From Anadara kagoshimensis (taxonomy: Eukaryota > Mollusca > Bivalvia > Arcoida > Arcidae), in assembly GCA_021292105.1 (NCBI GenBank), contig CM037870.1, positions 6,869,058 to 6,933,057 on the forward strand: DNA of 64,000 bases, written 5' to 3'. The first letter of the stretch is position 1. Every line of letters starts with the position of its first letter. Below, piece by piece: positions 50,801 to 53,927 of the stretch. The translations under genes and the position numbers were made by a program. Under the pieces are notes generated by a model that made no database searches, had not been told where the DNA came from, and was given only the letters and a program-made list of their open reading frames with translations.

Positions 50801-51293
50801 CACATGCACAGGTGATGAGGATGAAAAAACAGTTATTGTTAACCTCAAACAGTATAGAGGCAAGGTAAGAGAATATGTCACACACACACATACAAACACA
50901 CACACACTGTTGAATAGTCAGGATATTGGGTTACACACAAACACACATGCAGGCATGCACACACACCATTGAATACTGAAGGTTAATTGTTTAGATTTAA
51001 CACTGGATATACCTGCCAACCACTCCACACACACACACACACACACACACCCACACCCACACCCACACACCATTCAGGTGGCCACTACTTCTGAACTGTA
51101 CAAGGTGAAGATATTAAAACAATCTCTGAGTTGTCTCCCTTTAAATAGTAACAATTCAAATGTAGTATACAATATGTGTTTAATTTTTATTTGCATTGGT
51201 ATTAAAACCAACTCTCGAGTTGTTCCCTTTTAATTTTGAATCTTTATGTTAAGTGTAACATATATTTTTCCTTTGTTTTTCAGTGAGGTATGA
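1123..51293 (+). CDS. PLEKHG5: PLEKHG5-like RhoGEF (DH-PH), split gene, 5' end outside window
   Basis: Spliced gene for an orthologue of PLEKHG5 (Syx/Tech), a guanine nucleotide exchange factor for RhoA. In vertebrates it acts at cell junctions and in neurons and binds multi-PDZ scaffolds. Exons run from 1123 to 51293, with the stop TGA at 51291-51293. The 12 core exons (37951-51293) encode 747 residues: an acidic linker resembling the pre-DH region of the human protein, a DH domain at about core residues 53-245 (conserved QRLTKYSLLL at 206-215), a PH domain at about 290-403, a 340-residue Ser-rich tail, and C-terminal S-E-V. Five upstream exons add at least 204 residues of low-complexity Ser/Arg-rich sequence. 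The N-terminal domain of the vertebrate protein is not in the window. Every junction has AG/GT and compatible phase. Orthology rests on recalled similarity of the DH-PH region. Most internal junctions are phase 0, so exon skipping would keep the frame. Confidence 0.93.
2783..2887 (+). CDS. PLEKHG5: PLEKHG5 upstream exon b (35 codons)
   Basis: The acceptor is tttgtttag and the donor is CAG|gtagct. The exon is 105 bases, phase 0 at both ends, so it joins in frame with the exons on either side. It begins YYHASMRRASLHKSN and has no internal stop. The MRRASL basic/Ser motif resembles a kinase site. It was found by reading across the intron and could be a cassette exon. Confidence 0.6.
2990..3180 (+). 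repeat. Degraded SINE (family C)
   Basis: Contains the shared words gggacagaccctagtgtgg, aaaagtttgt, ggttggtagttttccctggg, tccttcaccat and tgat(a)taag. The same words recur near 7855-8160 (reverse), 9200-9405, 11970-12090, 28255-28305 (reverse), 33735-33850 (reverse) and 40600-40670. Family name not assigned. Confidence 0.6.
3477..3638 (+). CDS. PLEKHG5: PLEKHG5 upstream exon c (54 codons)
   Basis: Acceptor ctatgcag, donor CCA|gtaagt, 162 bases, phase 0 at both ends. It starts MSRRESFFGRTPVLLETPP. The SRRES motif with a downstream basic RRNSL stretch resembles the SRRESLD...RRRKN part of vertebrate PLEKHG5. The ATG at the exon start is probably internal, since the acceptor directly precedes it. 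Confidence 0.75.
3639..5683. other. Intron, no recognised element
   Basis: AT-rich intron. I see no repeat family or convincing exon. A short ATG-to-donor open segment at 4037-4144 is discussed under rejected items. Confidence 0.5.
5684..5854 (+). CDS. PLEKHG5: PLEKHG5 upstream exon d (57 codons)
   Basis: The acceptor is ttctttctacag and the donor is AAG|gtaagt, a full consensus. It is 171 bases, phase 0 at both ends. It encodes SSLRSRRGINLSIDDTYP and ends KIKDRSKLTNLFSPLSK. The last part resembles the short NRAASRFSGFF segment that precedes the DH region in vertebrate PLEKHG5. Confidence 0.8.
6399..6467 (+). CDS. PLEKHG5: PLEKHG5 mini-exon e (23 codons)
   Basis: Acceptor ttatatctctag, donor AAG|gtaaca, 69 bases, phase 0 at both ends. 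The product is FSSELRVSSSSSLQDFSFEV plus S-T-K. It fits between exon d and the DH-containing exons without breaking the frame and is likely a cassette exon. Confidence 0.6.
7425..7534 (+). other. Possible alternative terminal exon or small coding segment
   Basis: The acceptor-like cattaacag is followed by GC and an ATG at 7427, then 35 codons to TAA at 7532-7534. The product contains SLDVIEDSFVKIDTKSS and has ordinary protein-like composition. Using that frame after a splice needs an upstream exon ending in phase 1, but the mini-exon at 6399-6467 ends in phase 0. In phase 0 the segment gives 15 residues and a stop. The role is unknown and it may be chance. Confidence 0.25.
7855..8165 (-). repeat. 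SINE (family C), reverse orientation
   Basis: On the reverse strand it shows an RNA polymerase III box-B-like segment (ggttcgattcacactcgg), the cagaccctagtgttagaaag block, and the 'gtacttcagtttcctacac' block. The accgaccacc...taagtgaatgat block occurs twice, suggesting an internal duplication. Diverged. Confidence 0.6.
8834..9180 (+). repeat. Tandem repeat of about 95 bp, 3.5 copies
   Basis: The word ggacgtcctttactgt or its variants begins copies at about 8834, 8930, 9022 and 9118. Each copy ends with a tRNA box-B-like 'ggtttgaaccctggctgggtc'. The unit looks like a fragment of a tRNA-derived SINE that has been amplified in tandem. Confidence 0.75.
9200..9405 (+). repeat. SINE (family C) copy
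   Basis: It carries ttcattcccacttgggcaga, the gtatgaaaagtttgttagtttgc block, ggtcggtggttttc, ggtttcctctacca, and an 'aactgaccacctggatataagtga...cttgactgg' 3' part followed by actccactcc. It directly follows the 95 bp tandem repeat. Confidence 0.65.
10024..10146 (+). CDS. Candidate alternative first coding exon 1 of PLEKHG5 (41 codons)
   Basis: The ATG at 10024 is preceded in frame by TAG at 9991. The open segment ends at TCTCAG|gtatat in phase 0, as needed to join 37951. The product is basic and Ser-rich (SVKRTGSLIRRNSSLSRSK), like the other N-terminal PLEKHG5 exons. Use of a separate start site is inferred. It could instead be an internal exon using an AG shortly before the tyrosine codon. 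Confidence 0.5.
10147..13301. other. Intron stretch with a SINE relic
   Basis: A degraded family C SINE lies at about 11970-12090 (aaaaagtttgct..tgctt..; aaccatttcctccatcatc; aaactgacctggatgt). A perfect 8 bp inverted repeat around a short loop is at about 12508-12531. I see no other element or exon. Confidence 0.45.
13302..13412 (+). CDS. Candidate alternative first coding exon 2 of PLEKHG5 (37 codons)
   Basis: The ATG at 13302 has an in-frame TGA six bases upstream (13296). The segment encodes MTTGTLEVKRRSHRSHVD, then PLYRRSWPLSPQN, and ends ATAAAG|gtaaat in phase 0, compatible with the exon at 37951. The strongly basic, Ser/Pro-containing product resembles a real N-terminal segment. A different frame of the same stretch is also open, so the assignment rests on phase and composition. 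Confidence 0.5.
13413..15411. other. Intron with dispersed repeats and GA microsatellites
   Basis: Repeat sequence at about 13548-13890 matches that near 535-690 (first half) and that near 44690-44910 (second half, including 'tagatgtgcca'). Purine tracts: (ga)n and g run at 14655-14680, (ga)n at 14773-14802. No exon recognised. Confidence 0.5.
15412..15714 (+). repeat. tRNA-derived SINE (family A), copy 1
   Basis: The tRNA-like head has an A box (tggcctagtggttaaggc) and a B box (ggtcgtgggttcgatccc). The body contains ccttgagcaagacgcttaa, ggttaaccctgcgatggac, cggcgtcccattcaggggag and gccaccgaaaccgggataag. The tail is (taact)-like. The copy at 48777-49065 is nearly identical in reverse orientation, so the family was active recently. 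Confidence 0.9.
15715..17662. other. Intron, little recognisable
   Basis: At about 16078-16112 the reverse strand resembles the 5' half of a tRNA (tgtagctcagttggtagagt), probably a tRNA-derived relic. Nothing else is recognised. Confidence 0.45.
17664..19116. mobile_element. Inverted-repeat element, about 1.45 kb, non-autonomous
   Basis: The left end reads attctcggttccgg...aggtaaagatg and the right end, reverse complemented, reads attctcggtttcgg...aggtgaagatg. Both ends later carry ccttagata and cggtgaca blocks. Direct AGTAT occurs at both flanks (17658-17662 and 19117-19121), a possible target duplication with one base of slack. There is no coding capacity. Internally a hairpin gtaaatgata...tatcatttac lies at 17751-17779. 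Confidence 0.5.
19078..19101 (+). promoter_or_regulatory. CRE palindrome next to YY1-like site
   Basis: The full CRE octamer TGACGTCA is at 19093-19100 (palindromic gtgacgtcac). The reverse complement of a YY1-type AAGATGGCG is at 19078-19086. Both lie in the right inverted repeat of the 17664-19116 element and 140-160 bp upstream of the candidate first exon at 19241. Promoter function is inferred. Confidence 0.4.
19241..19342 (+). CDS. Candidate alternative first coding exon 3 of PLEKHG5 (34 codons)
   Basis: The ATG at 19241 is followed by 34 open codons ending TTCATG|gtaagt, a perfect donor, in phase 0. The product contains MPPIDIVITQPITQLLNIFM. The in-frame stop TAG is at 19178. The CRE and YY1-like sites lie just upstream. 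A GA microsatellite follows the donor. An isoform from here would have about 781 residues. Confidence 0.45.
19354..19381 (+). repeat. (GA)n microsatellite
   Basis: Uninterrupted ga dinucleotides just downstream of a strong splice donor at 19343. Confidence 0.9.
19850..20170 (+). repeat. Diverged tandem repeat with 'ctgagttggcttgttaatttt...ttatggccctt' unit
   Basis: Three imperfect copies (about 19863, 20010, 20096) of a unit containing atgcatattattaatctgag and gttatggcccttt. The trailing words ttctaattcactaaatttgc (20193-20212) recur at 42768-42787, so this is part of a dispersed family. Confidence 0.55.
20618..20765. repeat. Dispersed repeat copy (family D)
   Basis: Matches the repeat near 535-690: ccactaaaattttaattttg, aaaagagcctaaaaatgaca, a tttttcaaaaatttta block, a g run, and acaaaag. 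The stretch from here to 21600 holds nothing else recognisable. Confidence 0.6.
21605..21962 (+). repeat. SINE (family B), nearly full length
   Basis: A tRNA-like head (atggtagctcgattgatatg; B-box-like gagttcaaacccggcc) is followed by a body with gcacattgccatgaacacac, cttcacctttagcttgtaac and a 3' part 'aagtgaacaattcttgac...caattaaacaatcaatcg'. Body and tail words recur at 23785-23960, 54930-55350 and as fragments near 43660-43735. Confidence 0.75.
23785..23960 (+). repeat. SINE (family B), 5'-truncated
   Basis: Shares acattaaagaaccctccctg, cattgccctgaacacactgc, cttcacctagagcttgtgac and aagtgaagcattctt...caatcagtcaatcaa with the 21605 and 55015 copies. The tRNA head is missing. Confidence 0.7.
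24062..26265 (+). mobile_element. Satellite-carrying non-autonomous element A (Helitron-like ends)
   Basis: The 5' end is a hairpin at 24068-24098 (AGCTCACCTGGCC pairs with GGCCATGTGAGCT, one mismatch), followed by a (gtc)n microsatellite. The 3' end has aggtgagct at 26233-26241, a GC-rich hairpin (aggctcctgggagcct, 26246-26261) and then CTAG. A terminal hairpin before a C-T-R-R end is Helitron-like, but the terminal AGCTCACCT/AGGTGAGCT inverted repeat is not typical. Between lies a tandem array (24273-25690). The partner at 45513-47553 has the same ends. There is no coding capacity; open frames here follow the repeat. Confidence 0.65.
24255..25690 (+). repeat. Dimeric satellite array with YY1-like motif in each monomer
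   Basis: Nine monomers, each containing ccaagatggc(g/c)gcc or a close variant. These begin at about 24273, 24440, 24591, 24759, 24910, 25078, 25243, 25411 and 25576. Spacing alternates between 151 and 165-168 bp, giving a 319-333 bp dimer. The dimer at 24529-24847 is repeated almost exactly at 24848-25166. AAGATGGCGGC matches the YY1 core. Confidence 0.85.
26266..28673. other. Intron between satellite element and LINE
   Basis: A weak tandem of 'tacctgac...tcgttaa' words lies at 26520-26600. A reverse family C SINE relic is at about 28255-28305. No exon or other element is recognised. Confidence 0.45.
28674..29327 (+). CDS. LINE ORF1 protein (nucleic-acid binding chaperone-like)
   Basis: 217 residues. 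An N-terminal heptad-like segment (about residues 8-40; MDTLSEKVDTMTSRMSMV) suggests a coiled coil. Residues about 46-150 start NIVIRNLPE and continue with VVIARC..., DKSKVMRAKRVLRDSRNFKD and IFIENDIP, resembling the RRM-plus-CTD organisation of L1-type ORF1p. The C-terminus (about 165-217) is rich in Ser, Arg and Asn. By family it should bind RNA and form the ribonucleoprotein with ORF2p. The stop is 13 bases before the open frame of ORF2. The start is the first ATG of an open frame with no upstream alternative seen. Confidence 0.8.
   Translation: MNSSKLGQFKSEVKKDMDTLSEKVDTMTSRMSMVNSKSAGVNREMNIVIRNLPERQGENLMSKVNGLIKDGLKISDVKVSSVERKKSKHERKCGVVIARCKSMEDKSKVMRAKRVLRDSRNFKDIFIENDIPISERILNENIKTIVNTFGNDKLVYRGNRIVRRSPSGRSNDNSELDRNSSGRQYTGHGQSRDPSAHRNVNRHTSRNESSRSSESSR
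29341..32871 (+). CDS. LINE ORF2 protein: AP-like endonuclease and reverse transcriptase
   Basis: The frame is open from 29341, directly after a TAG at 29338. Its first residues (KCGVWNVRG) are the first conserved endonuclease block, so the real N-terminus is at or before 29341 although no ATG is available. Counting from the TTG at 29386 (1161 codons), the endonuclease occupies about 1-245 (FICGDFNAR, VVDYCVV, PDHSIISW). The reverse transcriptase occupies about 510-800, with GKAAGYDEIP near 526 and the catalytic YADD at 754-757. A Cys-rich knuckle CFNCVHC...HVILHC starts near 1080. No stop or frameshift interrupts it. It makes cDNA by target-primed reverse transcription (family knowledge). 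Translation must depend on reinitiation, a non-AUG start or readthrough, or the copy lost its ATG. Confidence 0.9.
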   Translation, partial: YKCGVWNVRGFNHSNLSDNYVVRTRCIEFCDLDIIGVVETHLIRKKKLEFDNYVWFGHNRANLHRNAKVGSGGVGFMVRKSLLKNFKVTIVDKNYEGILWLNFQHRTLPFNFYTCVCYLPPDQSTRNVDVDSFFDTLTQQIYCLQNKNADLFICGDFNARISDMDDHIPGVDILPDRLIVDDKSNKYGELFCDFLISVNCCVLNGRKCKNNDFTYVSECGKSVVDYCVVPYESLDNFSDIQVRRASELVDQAGCMTLVGKGSKIPDHSIISWTYSVKHIVDPDVETVDRMDLPISEVKKYNLDTVDSNFLSDNMDITYLTEEINQINTNQSIQDSLNRVFNEFVDIVKSEMDNKLECKVFNPGIKNKKRRIKKPWWNDNLTELWNKMSKAEKEYTIHQGKNKQHLRNLFVSARKVFDRHVQRAKRCYWYDQQQKFQKLESGDQKAFWKEINIGLGSERKKAIPMEIITDNGSVNSNASDVLNKWKVYFSELLNPISVSNESSVQHIPINGSVNVENFEVFYSEISLDEIFSVIKSAKSGKAAGYDEIPMEVLRNNSVVNYLVLLFNICFTKGIIPDMWRKGIINPVSKSSTKDPRDPSGYRGITLAPSAYKLYCNVLNNRLVKWENDNNILSDKQNGFRKNRSTVDHICTLTSIIENRKLQNKSTFTAFIDFRKAYDSIDRCLLFDKLRNIGICGYMYNALVSIYSNVQCCVRINGFMSDWFQVKCGLKQGCILSPLLFNLYINDLVSFLDTLSVGVTIGTDIINCLFYADDLVLLAESPSDLQLLLDKLEVWTTNNKMSINFDKSNIVHFRNSTTRKTLAKFSCAGNSVSVVDHYIYLGVLLHEHLDYSFTAKRVAASANRALGLLIAKFKSTGGLPFKTFTKLYENTVVPIITYSSAVWGYKQFPCIDAVQNKASRFFLGLRRYASNTAVQGDMGWTPISVKSWDSVIRQYRRFCDMDDYRLNKRVFLWADNLKHNVKNWNSFVNNKFISLGVTNYCEMDVKHLIKLVSNGNMELYIADWLDDLNRNCAKRGSGGNKLRTFRTFKKSFYTEFYVSGFLSHAQRSALAQFRCGIAPLRIETGRYEGIPLENRTCFNCVHCVESESHVILHCVLYDDLRDVLFEKARCVGFNYGFNFDLLSDSDKLCMILAHSDMYLSAAKFCRSVLLRRSHFLYS
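33031..35333. other. Intron after the LINE
   Basis: A reverse family C SINE relic lies at about 33735-33850 (gggatggtggaggaaactgg, agtacccagagaaaaactac). A repeat word 'ccaccagggaagtgagg' at 33516-33532 also occurs near 38345. No other feature seen. Confidence 0.45.
35334..35399 (+). CDS. Weak candidate alternative first coding exon 4 of PLEKHG5 (22 codons)
   Basis: The ATG at 35334 has an in-frame TAA upstream (35271). It encodes MRIRRSDFPSFRVRAEAELF then S-E and ends GAG|gtagga in phase 0. It is the nearest such segment to the DH exons. The donor is weak and the segment short, so chance is a real alternative. Confidence 0.3.
35400..37420. other. Intron, fragments only
   Basis: A pogo-like terminal sequence (tacagtaaaacgtcatttaa) occurs at about 35448 without a clear partner. 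Nothing else is recognised. Confidence 0.4.
37421..37622 (+). repeat. 36 bp minisatellite, five to six copies
   Basis: The unit ccactataatgtttatcaa...caataagtaatttgtg is repeated exactly at 36 bp spacing after a degenerate first copy. Because 36 is a multiple of three, all frames that lack a stop stay open on both strands; the resulting open frames are not genes. Confidence 0.95.
37951..38097 (+). CDS. PLEKHG5: PLEKHG5 core exon 1, pre-DH acidic segment (core residues 1-49)
   Basis: Acceptor tgtatttccag, donor TCG|gtaagt, phase 0 at both ends. It starts DREKQEQLSEILNNYSSNGL and ends with EIEPHWSSIVD. The pattern matches the segment just before the DH domain of vertebrate PLEKHG5 (short helix, then Tyr/Asp-rich stretch, then Trp). 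It is the common acceptor for all proposed alternative first exons. Confidence 0.9.
38340..38440. repeat. Dispersed repeat fragment (family F)
   Basis: ccaccacagaagtgaggcca and ggtgctctagaagg recur at 39600-39632, with related words at 33510 and 56935. Low copy and diverged; type unknown. Confidence 0.4.
39384..40085. mobile_element. pogo/Tigger-like non-autonomous element with TA target duplication
   Basis: The left end is TACAGTAAAACTCATTATAA and the right end, reverse complemented, is TACAGTAAAACCTCATTAAA. They are flanked by TA at 39382-39383 and 40086-40087. The 702 bp body has no coding capacity. TACAGTAAAAC ends and a TA duplication are typical of the Tc1/mariner-pogo group (family knowledge). 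Confidence 0.75.
40086..41797. other. Intron, one SINE relic
   Basis: A family C fragment is at about 40600-40670 (gtgttttacgggccagtcaa, gggatggtggaggaaac). No other feature recognised. Confidence 0.45.
41798..41893 (+). CDS. PLEKHG5: PLEKHG5 exon, start of DH domain (core residues 50-81)
   Basis: Acceptor ttatattttcag, donor GAT|gtaagt, 32 codons, phase 0 at both ends. TLTKRQHDQQEAIWELLQTE and YYIKSLRVI form the first DH helix (CR1), with the conserved E-x-Y-I-x-x-L pattern. Confidence 0.95.
42382..42429 (+). CDS. PLEKHG5: PLEKHG5 DH mini-exon (core residues 82-97)
   Basis: 16 codons, acceptor ttattttcag, donor GAG|gtaagc, phase 0. The product is LFMCCLTSLQKDVLCE, matching LFLCCLLNLQ...LLCE of vertebrate PLEKHG5. 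Confidence 0.93.
42803..42952 (+). CDS. PLEKHG5: PLEKHG5 DH exon (core residues 98-147)
   Basis: 50 codons, phase 0, acceptor cctatttcag, donor CAG|gtttgt. IDIEKLFSNIEEIARVN is the DH 'LFSNI-x-EI' helix, followed by helices that lead to a conserved GFK(Q). Confidence 0.95.
43403..43513 (+). CDS. PLEKHG5: PLEKHG5 DH exon (core residues 148-184)
   Basis: 37 codons, phase 0, acceptor tttcttttttag, donor GTG|gtaggt. FQDLFQPYTKYCLEQKACAE is the CR2 'F-x-x-Y-x-x-YC' helix of Dbl-family exchange factors. Confidence 0.95.
43867..44012. mobile_element. Short pogo-like inverted-repeat element, degraded
   Basis: The left end TACAGTTAATCTCGTTATAA and the right end (reverse complement TACAGTAAGACCCTGATT) share the pogo-type start. 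The body contains 'ttgttataagccactataaatctg'. It lies in the intron before the CR3 exon. Confidence 0.4.
44088..44237 (+). CDS. PLEKHG5: PLEKHG5 DH exon with CR3 (core residues 185-234)
   Basis: 50 codons, phase 0, acceptor atatttttgtag, donor ATG|gtaagt. It contains LKLTDLLVKPMQRLTKYSLL, the CR3 helix that contacts the GTPase in Dbl-family factors. The conserved K-P-x-Q-R-x-T-K-Y is intact, so catalytic exchange is expected. Confidence 0.97.
44690..44910. repeat. Dispersed repeat (family E)
   Basis: Words atttactccatttcttcccc, gatctttatgaaccttcaca and gtagatgtgccat correspond to 13650-13890 (atttacttcatttcttcaac, atatttatgaaacttcacac, gtagatgtgcca). Diverged; type unknown. Confidence 0.5.
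45003..45140 (+). CDS. PLEKHG5: PLEKHG5 exon, end of DH and DH-PH linker (core residues 235-280)
   Basis: 46 codons, phase 0, acceptor tttgtatatttag, donor AAG|gtaaat. IGGVDKFVFHVNATLRQKHE matches IGSVERFIHHVNACMRQ of the vertebrate protein; the rest is linker helix with RLATLMTKIESYDAVE. Confidence 0.95.
45513..47553 (+). mobile_element. Satellite-carrying non-autonomous element B (same ends as element A)
   Basis: The 5' hairpin at 45517-45545 (agctcacctgacc/ggtcatgtgagct) is followed by a (gtgc)n tract and a cgttaac... sequence in parallel with element A (gtcgttaaag). The 3' end has caggtgagc at 47522-47530, a hairpin aggcccatgggcct at 47536-47549, then CTTG. The inside is a 145-146 bp array unrelated to that of element A. 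It sits in the intron between the DH and PH exons. No coding capacity. Confidence 0.65.
46075..47465 (+). repeat. 145-146 bp satellite array with trimeric higher-order repeat
   Basis: Nine to ten monomers contain ggtcatgggtt(t/c)aaaggtc, positioned at about 46161, 46306, 46451, 46597, 46742, 46888, 47034, 47179 and 47325. The three monomers from about 46430 are repeated almost exactly as a 437 bp block about 437 bp later. Internal words: gaaatggttaattatctc, aactttttgtataggcatg, agaatgttgtaggtat. Confidence 0.9.
47713..47832 (+). CDS. PLEKHG5: PLEKHG5 exon, start of PH domain (core residues 281-320)
   Basis: 40 codons, phase 0, acceptor ttttattttcag, donor AGG|gtaagt. DLRAPMPGCGPGQTRSLIMQ corresponds to [20 protein letters not shown], the first strand region of the vertebrate PH domain. 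Confidence 0.95.
47838..47891. repeat. (CA)n microsatellite
   Basis: CA dinucleotide tract with one interruption, immediately after the splice donor at 47833. Confidence 0.95.
48362..48494 (+). CDS. PLEKHG5: PLEKHG5 PH exon (core residues 321-365)
   Basis: Acceptor ttgtttttcag, donor AAAG|gtaaga. It is 133 bases, ending in phase 1. MDVACLLFTDLLLVCKPSKR then KIIKPPMRVDRIIVHELKDK match strands 3-5 of the PH domain, with the conserved F-T-D-L-L-L-V. Confidence 0.96.
48777..49065 (-). repeat. tRNA-derived SINE (family A), copy 2, reverse
   Basis: The reverse complement matches 15412-15700 along its whole length with only about ten differences by eye. That includes A box, B box (ggtcgtgggttcgatccc) and the gccaccgaaaccgggataag end. 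It lies in the intron that splits the PH domain. Confidence 0.9.
49332..49447 (+). CDS. PLEKHG5: PLEKHG5 PH exon, end of PH (core residues 365-403)
   Basis: The acceptor is ttctattttacag and the donor is CAG|gtaaga. The first two bases complete the Gly codon. GSFLLIYLNEYHVPVTAFTF matches SFLLIYLNEFHSAVGAYTF of the vertebrate protein. The end, IRLWLDQIKKAQ, is the C-terminal PH helix with its invariant Trp. Confidence 0.97.
49840..50864 (+). CDS. PLEKHG5: PLEKHG5 large exon, Ser-rich C-terminal tail (core residues 404-744)
   Basis: Acceptor attatgtttcag, donor GCAAG|gtaaga, 1025 bases, ending two bases into a codon. The tail is low complexity, rich in Ser, Asp, Glu and Lys. It has several basic/Ser sites (NNKRRVSKTEKRW, KRLSWNLG) and acidic patches (DDEIIEEYDLDLSRENSD). 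Reading through the donor would give a stop (AGG TAA), so the unspliced form ends in Arg without the PDZ ligand. Its order is typical of a disordered regulatory tail. Confidence 0.93.
50878..51072. repeat. (CA)-rich tracts
   Basis: Three CA microsatellite tracts (50878-50908, 50933-50965, 51028-51070) occupy the final PLEKHG5 intron, starting 14 bases after the donor. Confidence 0.9.
51284..51293 (+). CDS. PLEKHG5: PLEKHG5 last coding exon, C-terminal S-E-V PDZ ligand
   Basis: The acceptor is tttgtttttcag. The first T joins AG from 50863-50864 to make Ser, then GAG GTA TGA gives Glu, Val and the stop. The C-terminus S-E-V fits a class I PDZ ligand (S/T-x-hydrophobic). Vertebrate Syx/Tech binds MUPP1/Patj PDZ domains through its C-terminus, so this function seems conserved. 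Confidence 0.85.
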
Positions 51294-52600
51294 GAATTCC
51301 ATTATAAGTGTCGGAGTGAGGTATTGACATGAAGATATTACAGATCTGGTTGTACATTTGGACATTTCGTATTTAGTTATTATTTATTAATACAAAGTTA
51401 ACCGTGTTTACAGAACAATCTCACATTAAGTTTGAGGTTAGATTAATCTGTCTGTATCAAACATGTTATAGTGTTGACCAAAGTGCTCAGTTTATTCTTG
51501 TTTTCTTGTTTTTTAAGTTAAGTTTTGAAAGTAAACCTGATGTCACACACAGTCCTAAAAAAGTTGGAAAGTTTCGAAAAAAGTTCCCTTTTTAGTCTGT
51601 CACTCATTTGAGTAATAATTTGAATACTGCAAATTTTTTAAGACGGAGAGAATTCCTTTCTGAGTTTTTGAATATTTTGTTTAATAGGAAAAAAGGGAAA
51701 ATACAGAAGTTATTTTTATTTCGTTTTCGATGTCTGGTATTCTGAATGTACAAAATGATATTTTTGATTTTAAAAGAAATCGCCCTGAAAACTTCTAAAT
51801 TTTATGAAATGAATTGTTAAGGTTATTTATATGAGGTCATTTCGATTAAAACAAACCTTTGAAGAGCCCTCATACAAGTGCCTTGTACCTTAGAATGGTA
51901 TTCACCAGATAATATACTTGTAAAAGTATTGACTCATAGAAAGCAAAAGAAATACTCAGAACTATAAGTAACAGGGTTGTCATAGTATCATAGTAACCAA
52001 GTAACAGGATTGTTAGTGTTGCTTGGTAACCGAGGTCTCTTAATGATGAGGTTGGCACAGTTTTCCCAAAATAATAGGTTTGTCATAGTGACATGACTGT
52101 GGTCCTTAAATAACATGGTTGTCATAGTACCCAAGTAACTGTGGTCCCTAAATAATGAGGTTGTCATGGTTAGTCAGTAACAGTGCTTTTAAGTAACAGG
52201 GACCATAACAGTCAATTAAGTGTGTTATATCCCCATATACATGCACTTTTCTTTGTAAGGATAAAACATTTACAGGTTTCATGAGGACTGTGCTGTCCAT
52301 TTTGAAGTTTTCAATTACAACTGTAAATAAATGGCCTTTGAATAAAACGATTTTACCAGACAGTACTGCTTGACTGGTCCTTTATCTATGACATCACAAC
52401 CAGCTATCTGGAAATAGTTTTTTACTTGTCAAACAGCTTTCCAAATTGGTCATTGACAAATCTAATAAAGACCAGCATTGCTATGCTTAAACAGGTTTAC
52501 AAAGTAGCTGTAACAATTTGGCATATACTGACAAATTCAGAATCAACACACTCATGTTTACAGTTGAAATTTGTTGTTTTGAAATAAAAGTGCTATTTTT
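51294..52600 (+). other. PLEKHG5: PLEKHG5 3' UTR with polyadenylation signals
   Basis: AATAAA occurs at 52326-52331, 52341-52346 and 52583-52588. The UTR end is inferred. Between 51890 and 52210 are diverged tandem words (aagtaacaggattgttagtg, taacatggttgtcatagta, aataatgaggttgtcatgg), a degenerate 50-60 bp repeat inside the UTR. Confidence 0.5.
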
Positions 52601-52614
52601 AGTTATACATTGTG

Positions 52615-52830
52615 ACTAGAGCTTAGAGGGTTGTGATTGAATGATTGAATGCTCCAAGGGTTGTGATTGGATGCTAGGAATGCTCCATGTTGTTATTTTT
52701 TCAATTCCCTGATTGGAGAATTGAATGTCCATACATAATATTTAAGGGTTGTGATTGGATGATTGAATGCTCCAAGGATTGTGATTGGACCAATTAAATG
52801 GTTAATTGTGATTGGACTTCTATATTGTCT
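52615..52830 (+). repeat. Diverged tandem repeat with 'ttgtgattggatgattgaat' unit
   Basis: The words aagggttgtgattgaatgat, gttgtgattggatgctagga, agggttgtgattggatgatt and attgtgattggaccaatta recur through the segment with irregular spacing. Confidence 0.6.
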
Positions 52831-53134
52831 CAAAACAAGAATGTTGTACTATAGATATGAGTATCTATATAATGTGATAACTAACATGATACATTTATCA
52901 GTAACCATTTGCTGGCACATGTTGTAAACCAACAGCTATCCATGGTCATACACTTTCGAGATTTCATTAAAAAAAATCCTGAATGTTAAGTTTCATGATT
53001 CAAACCTTAAAGTAATCTTGACCTTTCAGGGTTTGTTGAAAATTCTGAGTCTAGTTTAAATATAGAACAGAAATATATCACTTTAAAATGACAATAATTT
53101 TGCTCAAATTAACATCATCCATGGGGATGTTTTG

Positions 53135-53415
53135 TAACCATGGTAACTGAGAGTCTTGAGGACACAGATGTTTTTCATGTTATCCTGGTGCAGCAAATGG
53201 TTACCAAGGTTGTAGCTATAAGTAAGGATGTCCTCCATGTTGTACATGTCATGATGCAGCAAATGGTTACCAAGGTTACAGCTATAAGTTATGATGTTCT
53301 CCAATTTGTCATGGTGCAGCAAATGATTACCATGGTTATAACTATAAGTAAACACATCCTCCATGTTGTCATGCTGCAGCAAATGGTTACCATGGTTATA
53401 ACTATAAACTTGTAC
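53135..53415 (+). repeat. 60 bp minisatellite, four to five copies
   Basis: cagcaaatggttaccaaggt or a close variant starts at 53191, 53257, 53317 and 53377, each followed by tatagctataagta and gatgtcctccatgttgt. Open frames on both strands are repeat artefacts. Confidence 0.9.
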
Positions 53416-53734
53416 TTAATACTTACAAACATTGCAATATAAAACAGTTTATGTTCATAAATGGTTGTTATTTGAGAGAAGAAATAGAACTATTTACAGA
53501 GATTTTGTATATCAAAGTCGGATATTTATACCAGTTATACTTTCCATATATCAATCATGACATTAACATTTATTTACCATGAGACTTTCAGTTATTTTTT
53601 TTATATAAAATGGTTCACATTAATTATCAAATATTTTAAGGTGCTTGTTAATGATATTTATTTTTGCTCCTGTTATGTATTAACTATAAAATTAAATCTT
53701 GCTCAAAATTAAAACATAAAAAAATCCTGTCATT

Positions 53735-53927
53735 AATGGGGTTGGCCGCTGTACCACATGATCAACCCCCTAAATGATCTGTGTGGGAACATGTTTACTT
53801 CACAAATTCCTGGAATAAGGACCTTTTTTTCTGAAAAGACGAGATGCGATACAATTCCATAACCAATGGAAATAATTTTTTGCACAAATATTAGAAGGTA
53901 TCAAGTGGTACAGCGATGAACCCCATT
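53735..53927. mobile_element. Short inverted-repeat element (MITE-like), 193 bp
   Basis: The left end reads aatggggttggccgctgtac and continues cacatgat. The right end is its imperfect complement (gtatcaagtggtacagcgat, gaacccc). The same terminal motif ends the elements at 54164-54547 and 58636-59913. No coding capacity. Confidence 0.65.

Noticed and set aside
53104-53442. Open frames of 92 and 100 codons on opposite strands
   Set aside because: Both are readings of the 60 bp minisatellite, in phase by unit length.
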